This document shows positions 29,306-37,535 of a stretch of 53,956 nucleotides of DNA, one piece after another. The notes under the pieces are model-generated. The model saw only the letters and a list, made by a program, of their open reading frames with translations. It searched no databases and was not told the DNA's origin. The stretch's first letter is position 1. Each line of letters begins with the position of its first letter. The stretch comes from Aeromicrobium stalagmiti (GTDB taxonomy: Bacteria > Actinomycetota > Actinomycetes > Propionibacteriales > Nocardioidaceae). The DNA is taken from the NCBI RefSeq assembly GCF_013283745.1, contig NZ_JABSTZ010000006.1, positions 1-53,956 on the forward strand, read 5' to 3'. The translations under genes and the position numbers were made by a program.

Positions 29306-29350
29306 ACTGGAGGATGGGCTGTGGCGAGTGAATGCTGAGAAGGGCCGGAT

Positions 29351-29418
29351 GGAGAGCGCGTCGCGACCCTTTACGCAAGGGTCGGCGCGGCGCTCTCCTC
29401 CGTACTAACCGAGGAGAG
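29351..29418 (+). promoter_or_regulatory. Putative RNA switch masking the SD of the arc leader
   Basis: A long hairpin (29351-29398, about 20 bp with three bulges and a 5-nt loop TACGC) ends in GCGCTCTCC. Its 3' arm overlaps CTCTCCTC (29393-29400), which is perfectly complementary to the ribosome-binding site GAGGAGAG (29411-29418) across a 10-nt loop. The two pairings exclude each other, the geometry of an anti-SD/anti-anti-SD switch. No sensing domain was recognised. Confidence 0.4.
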
Positions 29419-29421
29419 TTC

Positions 29422-29472
29422 ATGACGCAGGTCCACGATCGAGCCCTCTTGGTCGCGAACCACCATGAGTGA
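29422..29472 (+). CDS. 16-residue leader ORF overlapping carbamate kinase
   Basis: ATG 29422, four bases after a strong GAGGAGAG site, opens MTQVHDRALLVANHHE and stops at TGA 29470-29472, overlapping the carbamate kinase ATG (29465) in another frame. Carbamate kinase has no ribosome-binding site of its own, so it may be translated by coupling to this leader. It could instead be a remnant of a lost gene. Confidence 0.4.
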   Translation: MTQVHDRALLVANHHE

Positions 29473-30382
29473 GGCGGGGCGCCTCGTGGTTGCCCTGGGT
29501 GGCAACGCCTTGCTGCGTCGGGGCGAACGCCCGGACTCAGACATTCAGATCGGTCATGTGGCGCACGCGTCGCCCGCTCTGGCAAAGGCGGCGACCGATC
29601 ACGAGCTCATACTTGTTCACGGCAACGGCCCGCAGGTAGGGATGCTCGCACTGCAGAGTGGATCGGACACGTCTCTCACCCGCCCGTATGCGTTCAGCGA
29701 CCTCGTGGCCGAGACCCAAGGGCTGATCGGTTACTGGTTGCAACAGGGGTTGGCCAACGCTGGGCTCGTGTCGCAAATCGTCACCTTGGTGACACAGACT
29801 GTGGTGGACGCCGAGGATCCTGCGTTTAGGGACAAGACGAAGTTCGTCGGCAGCGTGTACTCCGAGGACGAGGCCCGCGAGCTCGCCCGGACCAACGACT
29901 GGAGCGTGCGCGCCGACGGCGTGGGCTGGCGAAGGGTGGTCGCGTCGCCGATGCCCCATCGCATCGTGGAGATCGGGATCGCCGAGATGCTGCTCCGGAA
30001 CGGGGTCACCGTGATCCTCGCAGGAGGAGCCGGGGTGCCGGTAATCGAAGGCCCTCGTGGCCTGGAGGGGGTCGACGCGGTCGTGGACAAGGACTTCACC
30101 GCCGCGTTGATCGCGGAGGTCACGAACGCGGACGTCCTGGTGATGCTGACGGATGTCTCTGCTGTTCTCACCGATTTCGGTACGCCTTCGCAACAGCCGA
30201 TCCGTGAGATCACGGTTGCGGGTCTCGAAGCCCTGACCTTTCCCGCTGGGTCGATGGGGCCGAAGGTCGCGGCCGCTTGCCGCTTCGTGAAAGCGACGGG
30301 CGGGCGCGCCGCAATCGGATCGCTGGATGAGGCAGCCGGCGTCATAGACGGAAGCTCCGGCACACAGGTCTTGAGCGGATGA
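29465..30382 (+). CDS. arcC: Carbamate kinase
   Basis: Protein of 305 aa of the amino acid kinase family; it makes ATP from carbamoyl phosphate and ADP (or the reverse). Motifs: VVALGGNALLRRGE at the N-terminus, LVHGNGPQVGML, FSDLVAETQGLIGYWLQQ, ILAGGAGVPVI, and DKDFTAALIAEVTNADVLVMLTDV near the C-terminal substrate site. No arcA (arginine deiminase) or arcB lies beside it, so the carbamoyl phosphate source is elsewhere. It lies in the island between a copper oxidase and phosphoketolase. Confidence 0.9.
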   Translation: MSEAGRLVVALGGNALLRRGERPDSDIQIGHVAHASPALAKAATDHELILVHGNGPQVGMLALQSGSDTSLTRPYAFSDLVAETQGLIGYWLQQGLANAGLVSQIVTLVTQTVVDAEDPAFRDKTKFVGSVYSEDEARELARTNDWSVRADGVGWRRVVASPMPHRIVEIGIAEMLLRNGVTVILAGGAGVPVIEGPRGLEGVDAVVDKDFTAALIAEVTNADVLVMLTDVSAVLTDFGTPSQQPIREITVAGLEALTFPAGSMGPKVAAACRFVKATGGRAAIGSLDEAAGVIDGSSGTQVLSG

Positions 30383-30411
30383 GTGCACAGGCAGTCTCTC
30401 GTGAGGTCATG

Positions 30412-30456
30412 GTGGGACCTTCGGCGACGGCACGGGACCTCCGACTTTGTCGGTCC
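30412..30456 (+). promoter_or_regulatory. DosR/DevR-like motif copy 2 plus second GGGACC half-site
   Basis: GTGGGACCTTCGGC (30412-30425) repeats the motif at 29292. Nine bases later CGGGACCTCCGAC is followed by GTCGGTCC, giving an interrupted palindrome (30434-30456). Two such sites in the 143-bp gap before xfp suggest an activator-controlled promoter; AATAGT near 30491 could be the -10. Confidence 0.45.
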
Positions 30457-30525
30457 AGGACGACTTCGTGATTCTGTGAAGGCTACTGGCAATAGTGCGA
30501 CTACCTACGAACTCTTGGAGCATCG

Positions 30526-32973
30526 ATGACCGAGACTCAACCGCCACTATCGGCCAGCACCGTCCGCCAAGACGGCTCGGTCCCGCTCACGTCCAATGAT
30601 CTGCAGCTGCTTGACGCGTACTGGCGGGCAGCGAACTACTTGTCGGTGGGACAGATCTACCTGCTGGCCAACCCGCTGCTGCGCGAACCGCTGCTCCTGG
30701 AACACGTTAAGCCTCGGCTCTTGGGGCACTGGGGGACGACACCGGGATTGAACCTGATCTATGCCCACCTCAACCGGCTCATCGTCGAACGGGGATTGAA
30801 CGCGATGTATGTGATCGGGCCCGGTCACGGTGGGCCGGGCCTGGTGGCCAACGCCTATCTCGAGGGCACCTACAGCGAGGTTTACCCCGAGATCACCAGA
30901 GATGACGAGGGGCTGCGAAGACTGTTCCGGCAGTTCTCCTTCCCCGGCGGCATCCCGAGCCACGTTGCCCCGGAAACGCCCGGTTCAATTCATGAGGGCG
31001 GCGAGCTGGGGTATTCCCTCGCGCACGCTTACGGTGCTGCGTTCGACAACCCCGACTTGTTGGTCGCCTGTGTCGTGGGCGACGGTGAGGCCGAGACCGG
31101 GCCGTTGGCCGCAAGCTGGCATTCCAACAAGTTCCTCGACCCGGTCAACGATGGCGCGGTCCTGCCCATCCTGCACCTCAACGGCTACAAGATCGCCAAC
31201 CCCACGGTGCTGGCGCGTGTCCCGGACACTGAGCTGATGGCACTCCTCGAGGGCTACGGCCATCGGCCGTACTTGGTCAGAGGAGACGACCCGGCCCAGG
31301 TCCATCAGGATTTGGCGGCCGCGATCGACGAGGCGGTGAGCGAGATCGCCAGGATCCAGCTGGCGGCTCGCGAGGGGGGTGAGCAACAGCGACCGCGTTG
31401 GCCCGTGATCGTGCTGGCCACCCCGAAGGGTTGGACTGGCCCGAAGGAGGTCGACGGGCTCCCGACCGAGGGCACCTGGCGTTCCCACCAGGTGCCTCTT
31501 GCAAACCTGGCGGACAATCCTGAGCACCTACGTCAACTTGAGGACTGGCTACGCAGCTACCGCCCCGAGGAGCTGTTCGACGAAACAGGAGCGCTGATCG
31601 CGGATCTCGCGGCCCTAGCGCCCACCGGACGTGCCCGGATGAGCGCGAACCTGCATGCCAATGGCGGTGAGCTGCTGCAACCCTTGAAACTCCCGAACTT
31701 CGGCGACTATGCCATTGCGGTCGACGCACCGGCAACGGTGCTGCACGAGGCCACCCGCGTGTTGGGCACGTTTCTGCGTGACGTGATCCGTGACAATCCG
31801 CACAACTTCCGGCTGGTCGGTCCCGATGAGACAAACAGCAACCGGTTGGGGGCAGTGTTCGAACAGACCGACCGCGTGTGGGAGGGCGAGTCCCTTCCCA
31901 CTGATGAACATCTGGCCACGTCGGGACGTGTGATGGAGGTGCTCTCCGAGCACCTGTGCGAGGGATGGTTGGAGGGCTATCTGCTCACCGGACGTCACGG
32001 CCTTTTCTCCTGCTATGAGGCATTCATCCACATCGTCGACTCCATGGTCAATCAACACGCAAAGTGGCTGAAGGTCACCAACGACATCCCCTGGCGCCGT
32101 CCGATCGCGTCGATGAACTACCTGCTGACGTCCCATGTGTGGCGTCAGGACCACAACGGCTTCTCGCACCAGGACCCGGGCTTCATCGACCATCTGGTCA
32201 ACAAGAAGGCGGAGATCGTGCGGGTCTACCTTCCGCCGGACGCCAACACGCTGCTGTCTGTGGCGGACCACTGTCTGCGCAGTCGCCAGTACGTCAATTT
32301 GATCGTTGCCGGCAAGCAGCCGACGCTGTCCTACCTGGGGATCGATGAAGCGGTGACGCACTGCACCCGAGGCCTTGGGATCTGGGAGTGGGCCAGCAAC
32401 GATGAGGGTGACGATGCCGACGGGCCTACAGCTTTCGGGCAGCCGGATGTGGTGCTCGCGTGCGCCGGGGACGTTCCGACCCTGGAGACTCTCGCAGCTG
32501 CGGCCTTGCTTCGTGAGCACCTGCCTTCGCTGAAGGTGCGGGTCGTCAATGTGGTTGACCTGATGCGGCTGGAGCCCGACACCGAACACCCACATGGTCT
32601 GTCCGACGCGCAATTCGACGCGTTGTTCACCGTCGACAGGCCGGTCATTTTCGCCTACCACGGTTACCCCTCGCTGATTCATCGACTGACCTATCGGCGA
32701 ACCAACCATGCCAACATCCATGTGCGCGGCTACAAGGAGGAAGGCACCACCACCACCCCCTTCGACATCGTGATGTTGAACGATCTAGATCGTTTCCACC
32801 TCGTCATGGATGTCATCGACCGAGGGCCAGACCTTGGCGCTGCGGCGGGACACTTGCGCCAGCGGATGATCGATGAACGACTGCGAGCCCGGGCCTATAC
32901 CCGTGCTCACGGGAAGGACGACCCGGCGATCACCGACTGGACGTGGCCGTACGGGGGCGGGAACCCGGCATGA
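30526..32973 (+). CDS. xfp: Phosphoketolase (xylulose-5-P/fructose-6-P)
   Basis: Protein of 815 aa, TPP-dependent; splits xylulose 5-phosphate or fructose 6-phosphate with phosphate to acetyl phosphate and a triose/tetrose phosphate. Signatures: [42 protein letters not shown]-binding [19 protein letters not shown] and the C-terminal [13 protein letters not shown]. Full length. Acetyl phosphate could yield ATP through acetate kinase, which is not in the island. It overlaps the GH65 gene by ATGA. Confidence 0.93.
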   Translation: MTETQPPLSASTVRQDGSVPLTSNDLQLLDAYWRAANYLSVGQIYLLANPLLREPLLLEHVKPRLLGHWGTTPGLNLIYAHLNRLIVERGLNAMYVIGPGHGGPGLVANAYLEGTYSEVYPEITRDDEGLRRLFRQFSFPGGIPSHVAPETPGSIHEGGELGYSLAHAYGAAFDNPDLLVACVVGDGEAETGPLAASWHSNKFLDPVNDGAVLPILHLNGYKIANPTVLARVPDTELMALLEGYGHRPYLVRGDDPAQVHQDLAAAIDEAVSEIARIQLAAREGGEQQRPRWPVIVLATPKGWTGPKEVDGLPTEGTWRSHQVPLANLADNPEHLRQLEDWLRSYRPEELFDETGALIADLAALAPTGRARMSANLHANGGELLQPLKLPNFGDYAIAVDAPATVLHEATRVLGTFLRDVIRDNPHNFRLVGPDETNSNRLGAVFEQTDRVWEGESLPTDEHLATSGRVMEVLSEHLCEGWLEGYLLTGRHGLFSCYEAFIHIVDSMVNQHAKWLKVTNDIPWRRPIASMNYLLTSHVWRQDHNGFSHQDPGFIDHLVNKKAEIVRVYLPPDANTLLSVADHCLRSRQYVNLIVAGKQPTLSYLGIDEAVTHCTRGLGIWEWASNDEGDDADGPTAFGQPDVVLACAGDVPTLETLAAAALLREHLPSLKVRVVNVVDLMRLEPDTEHPHGLSDAQFDALFTVDRPVIFAYHGYPSLIHRLTYRRTNHANIHVRGYKEEGTTTTPFDIVMLNDLDRFHLVMDVIDRGPDLGAAAGHLRQRMIDERLRARAYTRAHGKDDPAITDWTWPYGGGNPA

Positions 32974-35525
32974 CTCGGCGCTCAAACCGGTCTGACACGG
33001 TCGGCGCGGACACCGCGATCGCCAATTCTTCAGAACGCTGGTGCGCCGGCGCCTCGGTCGGTACGGACCAATGGAATCTGGTCTTCGACGGGTTCGACCC
33101 TGAGTTGGAAGGAACCCGTGAAGCCCTGTTGACGCTGGGAAACGGCTACTGGGGAACTCGCGGATCCGCACCGGGCAGTACTGCCGACGGCGTCCACTAC
33201 CCCGGGACCTACCTAGCGGGGATCTACAACCGGCTTCGCAGCGAGATCGGCGGCCGGATGGTCGAGAACGAGCATATGGTGAATGCCCCCAACTGGGCCT
33301 CACTCACCGTAGGCCCACCAGGCGGTCCGCCGTATCTGCCCGGGTCTGCGGACATGATCAGCTCGTCCCAGCGGCTTGATCTACGGCGCGGGGTGGTGAC
33401 CCGAGTCTGTCGTTTCCGCGACGTCGACGGCCACACCACACGAGTGAGCTCGATCTCGCTGATACACCTGGTCCAAAAGCATCTCGCAGTGCTCGAGACC
33501 ACCGTGGAGGCCGAGGACTGGTCCGGCCGCTTGGTCGTGCACTCCGGCATCGATGGGCGGGTGTCCAACAGCAACGTCGCCGCAGACCGGCTGCTCGCCG
33601 ACAAGCACCTGGAACCGGTCGCTGCCCAGGAGGTCGGCACAGAAACGGTGCTGCTGCACATGGTCACCAGCCAGTCCCGCGTGCACATCGCCATGGCCTC
33701 CCGAACCCGGCTGAGCTCTGAATCTTCAGACGTCCTCCAGGTGGAGCGTCAACCACTCGACGGCGATCCCGCATTCGCGGGACAATACCTGGTGCTGGAA
33801 TTGCAACCGGGGCTACCGGTGACGATCGAGAAGGTCGTCGCGGTGGCGACCTCCCGGGACCCAGCCCTGTCCAGTCCGGAACTCTTCGCGATCGACCGTG
33901 CTGCCCGGGCCCCGAGTGCCTCTGCGCTGGTGAGCACACACGAGGCCGCCTGGAAACGCCTGTGGGGGCGGTTCGGGGTCGACCTAGGGGCGGGCCAGCG
34001 ACCGTCGTTGGCGTTGAACCTGAACACTTTTCACGTCTTGCAGACGGTCGCTGCGGCCGGACCCGACATCGATGCGGGTGTGTCGGCGCGGGGACTGCAC
34101 GGCGAGGGCTATCGCGGGCACGTGTTCTGGGACGAGATGTTCGTCTACCCCATGCTTACCGTGCGTCGGCCTGACCTGACCCGGGCGTTGTTGCGCTACC
34201 GCCACCGCCGCTTGGAGCAGGCGCAGTCCGCAGCCAGTGATGCCGGGTTGGACGGTGCGATGTTTCCGTGGCAGAGCGGCAGCGACGGGCGCGAAGAGAC
34301 ACCCGATGAGCTTTACAATCAGCGTTCCTCGATGTGGATACCGGACAATTCGCATCTGCAGCGCCATGTGGGCCTAGCCGTCGCCTACAGCGTCTGGCAG
34401 TACTACCAGGCCACCGCCGACCTCACTTTCCTCATCGAAGGGGGCGCGGAGATGATGGTGGAGGTCACTCGACTGTTCGCGAGCCTGGCCACGTATGACG
34501 CAGCCAATGACCGCTTCGACATCGTCGGCGTGATGGGGCCCGACGAGTTCCACGACGGTTATCCCGATGCGCCGGGTCGAGGCGTGCGCAACAACAGCTA
34601 CACCAACGTGATGGTGGCATGGCTCGTCGGCCGGACGTTGGCGGTGCTCGATCTGTTGAATGGCGAGGACTGCGGGCCGCTGGAGGACGCGTTGAACTTG
34701 CGCTCGGGAGAACGAGAACGTTGGGACCGGATCGGTCACCGGCTTCGGGTGCCGTTCCACGCCGACGGCGTCATCAGCCAGTTCGAGGGCTACGAGAAGT
34801 TGGCGGAGCTCGACTGGAAGGCCTACCGAGCACGGTACGGCGACATCGGACGCCTCGACCTGATCCTCGCCGCCGAGGGAGACAGTCCCAACAACTATCG
34901 GCTCTCCAAGCAGGCCGACGTGTTGATGCTCTTCTACTTGTTCTCTGCTGAGGAGCTGCGCGAGCTGCTCGACTCGATGGGTTACTCGCTGCTGCCGGAA
35001 ACCGTTCCGCGCATAGTCGACTTCTACATCAACCGCACCAGCAACGGCTCGACACTGAGCCGTCTGGTGCACTCCTGGGTGCTTGTTCGCGGCGACCGGC
35101 ATCAATCGTGGTCGCTCTTCACCGAGGCATTGGACAGCGACCTTGCCGACATCCAGGGCGGCACGACGCGCGAAGGGGTTCACCTTGGCGCGATGGCAGG
35201 CACCGTCGACCTGATCCTGCGTTGCTACGCCGGGCTGGAGATCCGCAACGACGTGCTTCGGTTGCATCCAAGACTTCCCCCCGAGCTTGCCCGCACCGCA
35301 TTCGAAATGGTCTACCGCGGACAGCCGATCACTGTCGAGCTTACGCAATCGGAAGTCCGCATTCGATCGCATTCGGGGCCTGGTGATCCAATCGCCGTGT
35401 GCATCGAGGACCGGATGAGCGTGTTGTCGCCAGGCGATGTGCACGTAGCGGCCCTCGCGCCTGAGGAGCCGAGCGGTCAAGGTGTTCACGAGGCCGGCCC
35501 CGCGTCGGCCGGCCCCACCCAGTGA
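32970..35525 (+). CDS. Glycoside hydrolase family 65 protein (disaccharide phosphorylase-like)
   Basis: Protein of 851 aa. N-terminal beta-sandwich ([29 protein letters not shown]) and the (alpha/alpha)6 barrel with [14 protein letters not shown]. The general-acid Glu lies in [18 protein letters not shown]65 enzymes are mostly phosphorylases of maltose, trehalose or kojibiose, giving a glucose 1-phosphate and glucose; the exact sugar cannot be read. ATGA coupling to xfp suggests that it feeds sugar phosphate into the phosphoketolase route without spending ATP. Confidence 0.85.
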   Translation: MTRRSNRSDTVGADTAIANSSERWCAGASVGTDQWNLVFDGFDPELEGTREALLTLGNGYWGTRGSAPGSTADGVHYPGTYLAGIYNRLRSEIGGRMVENEHMVNAPNWASLTVGPPGGPPYLPGSADMISSSQRLDLRRGVVTRVCRFRDVDGHTTRVSSISLIHLVQKHLAVLETTVEAEDWSGRLVVHSGIDGRVSNSNVAADRLLADKHLEPVAAQEVGTETVLLHMVTSQSRVHIAMASRTRLSSESSDVLQVERQPLDGDPAFAGQYLVLELQPGLPVTIEKVVAVATSRDPALSSPELFAIDRAARAPSASALVSTHEAAWKRLWGRFGVDLGAGQRPSLALNLNTFHVLQTVAAAGPDIDAGVSARGLHGEGYRGHVFWDEMFVYPMLTVRRPDLTRALLRYRHRRLEQAQSAASDAGLDGAMFPWQSGSDGREETPDELYNQRSSMWIPDNSHLQRHVGLAVAYSVWQYYQATADLTFLIEGGAEMMVEVTRLFASLATYDAANDRFDIVGVMGPDEFHDGYPDAPGRGVRNNSYTNVMVAWLVGRTLAVLDLLNGEDCGPLEDALNLRSGERERWDRIGHRLRVPFHADGVISQFEGYEKLAELDWKAYRARYGDIGRLDLILAAEGDSPNNYRLSKQADVLMLFYLFSAEELRELLDSMGYSLLPETVPRIVDFYINRTSNGSTLSRLVHSWVLVRGDRHQSWSLFTEALDSDLADIQGGTTREGVHLGAMAGTVDLILRCYAGLEIRNDVLRLHPRLPPELARTAFEMVYRGQPITVELTQSEVRIRSHSGPGDPIAVCIEDRMSVLSPGDVHVAALAPEEPSGQGVHEAGPASAGPTQ

Positions 35526-35781
35526 CGCACAGGTACGCACGCGCGAGGTGATGCATCGGTTCCACTTGTGCACTGTTGCCGAGCGCCCTTGTGGTCACGG
35601 GTCTGTCGATGGCGGCACTAGTCGCGACTGCCGTTTGGCGACTACGCCAAGCGACTTCGCCATCCGTAGGGCAGTGACGTGCCGGTAGGGGGCTTGCGCT
35701 GGGACGGCTCCACGGATTGGGGGATTCCTTTCTACCAGCTGGCCATGGGCCCGGCGTGGATTGCTATGCAATTATCTGCGT
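35526..35781 (+). other. Intergenic region between GH65 and ArsR genes
   Basis: No gene seen. A short hairpin TTGGCG-ACTA-CGCCAA (35635-35650) may end the xfp-GH65 transcript. GGCCATGGGCCC near 35741 recalls the degenerate motif upstream of the metal cluster. Confidence 0.45.
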
Positions 35782-35795
35782 ATGGACGCAGATAA
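35772..35795 (+). promoter_or_regulatory. ArsR-type operator, perfect 9-bp inverted repeat
   Basis: Arms TTATCTGCG and CGCAGATAA are perfectly complementary with a 6-bp spacer (TATGGA) that contains the ATG of the KmtR-like gene. AT-rich inverted repeats of this size are typical ArsR/SmtB operators and imply autoregulation of the regulator-CDF unit. Confidence 0.65.
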
Positions 35796-36129
35796 CCAGG
35801 TATGTGGGCGTGATCCCGACAGCTAATACGTCGAGCTGGCGGTCGAGGTCTTCACGATGCTGGCCGACGCGACCCGCATTCGGCTGATCCTGGCTCTGCG
35901 CGATGAGGAGATGTCGGTCAATCATCTGGCCAATATCGTCGACATATCGCCAGCGGCAGTCTCACAGCACCTGGCGAAATTGCGCTTGGCTCATTTTGTC
36001 ACCACACGCCAAGACGGCACCCGGGTGTTCTACCGGTTGGCCAACGAGCATGCCAGCCAACTGGTTTCGGATGCCATCTTCCAGGCCGAACACTCCCTGG
36101 ACGGCACGCCACCACCACCCGCAGCATAG
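35782..36129 (+). pseudogene. KmtR-like ArsR family regulator with in-frame stop
   Basis: Reading from ATG 35782 gives 14 residues (MDADNQVCGRDPDS), then TAA at 35824-35826. The same frame continues YVELAVEVFTMLADATRIRL through the winged helix (SPAAVSQHLAKLRLAHFVTTRQ) and a C-terminal EH...AEH metal-site pattern. The whole resembles mycobacterial KmtR, a Ni/Co sensor. Translation could restart at ATG 35857 to give a 90-aa protein lacking the first helix. KmtR's terminal His-His pair is replaced by Pro/Ala here (TPPPPAA). Probably inactive or altered. Confidence 0.75.
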
Positions 36130-36138
36130 GACATCGGC

Positions 36139-37141
36139 GTGAACCTCCGCCACGACGAGCACAGGCACGACCATCCGCACGGTGATGGTCACTCTCATCC
36201 AGAAGGCATCAAGGGCTTCTTGCTGTCAATCTTCAGACCTCACAGTCACGATGCTGCCGATTCGATCGATTCGGCCCTGGAGTCCAGCAACGAGGGGATC
36301 CGTGCCGTCAAGATCAGCCTCGTAGTTCTCCTCGTCACCGCTGTCATGCAGTTGCTTGTGGTCATCCTCACCGGTTCGATGGCGCTGTTGGCGGACACGA
36401 TCCACAACTTCTCCGATGCGCTGACGGCCATTCCGTTGTGGATCGCGTTTGTCCTAGTCCGGCGGCCACCGACCAAACGGTTCACCTACGGCTTGGGGCG
36501 TGTCGAGGACGTGGCGGGCCTGTTCATCGTTGTGATGATCGCGCTGTCGGCCGTCATCGCCGGCTATGAATCCATCTCGCGGCTCATCCACCCGCGAGAT
36601 ATCACGAACGTGTGGGTTGTTTTGCTGCCGGCATCATCGGATTCGCAGGTAACGAACTGGTCGGTGTCTACCGCATTCGTGTCGGCCGCAAAATCGGGTC
36701 TGCAGCCCTGATGGCTGACGGCCTCCACGCCCGCACCGACGGATTCACCTCACTGGCCGTGGCCGTCGGCGCGATCGGTGTCCTGGCGGGCTTCCCGTTG
36801 GCCGACCCCATCGTCGGGCTACTGATCACGGTGGCGATCCTCGTCGTGCTCAAAGGCGCTGCCACCGAAGTCTTCCGGCGACTCCTCGTTGGTGTTGACC
36901 CGGCCCTGGTCGAGCAGGGTGAGAGGTCACTGCTCGCGACACCTGGCGTCACGGGGGTCGACGCGATACAACTTCGCTGGATTGGTCACCAATTGCACGC
37001 AGAGACGAGCATCGAAGTCGACGACACCTTGACCTCCGGTCCGCCCACGCGATTGCCCATCTTGCCCAAGACCGGCTTCGCCACGACGTGCCGAAGCTTA
37101 CGGGCGCCACGGTGCACGCCGGTCCTCCGCAAAGCCTCTAA
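36139..37141 (+). pseudogene. Cation diffusion facilitator, two frameshifts
   Basis: The CDF efflux protein reads in three frames. Frame one starts at 36139 (His-rich HDEHRHDHPHGDGHSHPEG, then TM helices with LLADTIHNFSDALTAIP) and is lost near 36615. Frame two continues with FAAGIIGFAGNELVGVYRIRV and ADGLHARTDGFTSLAV to about 37035. Frame three gives AHAIAHLAQDRLRHDVPKLT and stops at TAA 37139-37141. Each shift equals loss of one base. It would be the CdfK-like Ni/Co exporter controlled by the KmtR-like gene. Sequencing error is possible, but decay fits the stop in its regulator. Confidence 0.82.
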
Positions 37142-37212
37142 TCGCGCACCGCTGGTCGAATCGCCTTGTTGCGGCTGGCCCGGCCGCGCCGTCTTCATGC
37201 GATCAGCCGGTT

Positions 37213-37506
37213 CTAGGACCGAACGAGTCGAGCGATGGCGTCAGAAGCTTCTTTGATCTTGGCGTCGGCTTGCTCGCCTCCGGCGTGGATGGCGTTGGTG
37301 ACGCAGTGTTTAAGGTGCTCGTCGAGCAGTCCCAGGGCTACGGCTTCGAGGGCTCGGGTGGCCGCGGAGATCTGGGTGAGGATGTCGATGCAGTAGGTGT
37401 CTTCTTCAACCATGCGTTGCAGGCCACGGATCTGACCTTCGACGCGGCGCAGGCGCTTGAGGTGGGCCGCCTTGTTGTCCGTATAGCCGGGTGCAGTGTC
37501 GGGCAT
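37213..37506 (-). CDS. csoR: Copper-sensing repressor CsoR
   Basis: Protein of 97 aa of the all-helical CsoR family. The Cu(I) ligand set C-H-C is present: Cys in EEDTYCIDIL, His in DEHLKHC and Cys in the same motif, plus the basic RLRRVEGQIRGLQRM helix. It lies 29 bp downstream of the copper ATPase on the same strand, so it is the last gene of an autoregulated operon. The operator is seen before the ATPase. Confidence 0.92.
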   Translation of the reverse strand: MPDTAPGYTDNKAAHLKRLRRVEGQIRGLQRMVEEDTYCIDILTQISAATRALEAVALGLLDEHLKHCVTNAIHAGGEQADAKIKEASDAIARLVRS

Positions 37507-37535
37507 GGTTTGGTCCTGATTCTTTCTACTTGTAG

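Larger units (their letters stand above)
29089..29421 (+). other. 333-bp leader/intergenic region before carbamate kinase
   Basis: No convincing protein gene. It holds a GTGGGACCTTCGGC motif (29292-29305), a 7-bp inverted repeat CTCATGC/GCATGAG (29225-29268), and the hairpin/anti-SD arrangement described separately. A 53-codon open frame starting at 29170 has no ribosome-binding site and looks spurious. Confidence 0.6.

Noticed and set aside
29095..29331. Possible 78-aa protein before carbamate kinase
   Set aside because: No ribosome-binding site, no family resemblance, overlaps the GTGGGACC motif.
36612..37256. 214-aa ORF as a separate transporter
   Set aside because: It is the second frame of the frameshifted CDF gene, and its end is out of frame with the CDF C-terminus.
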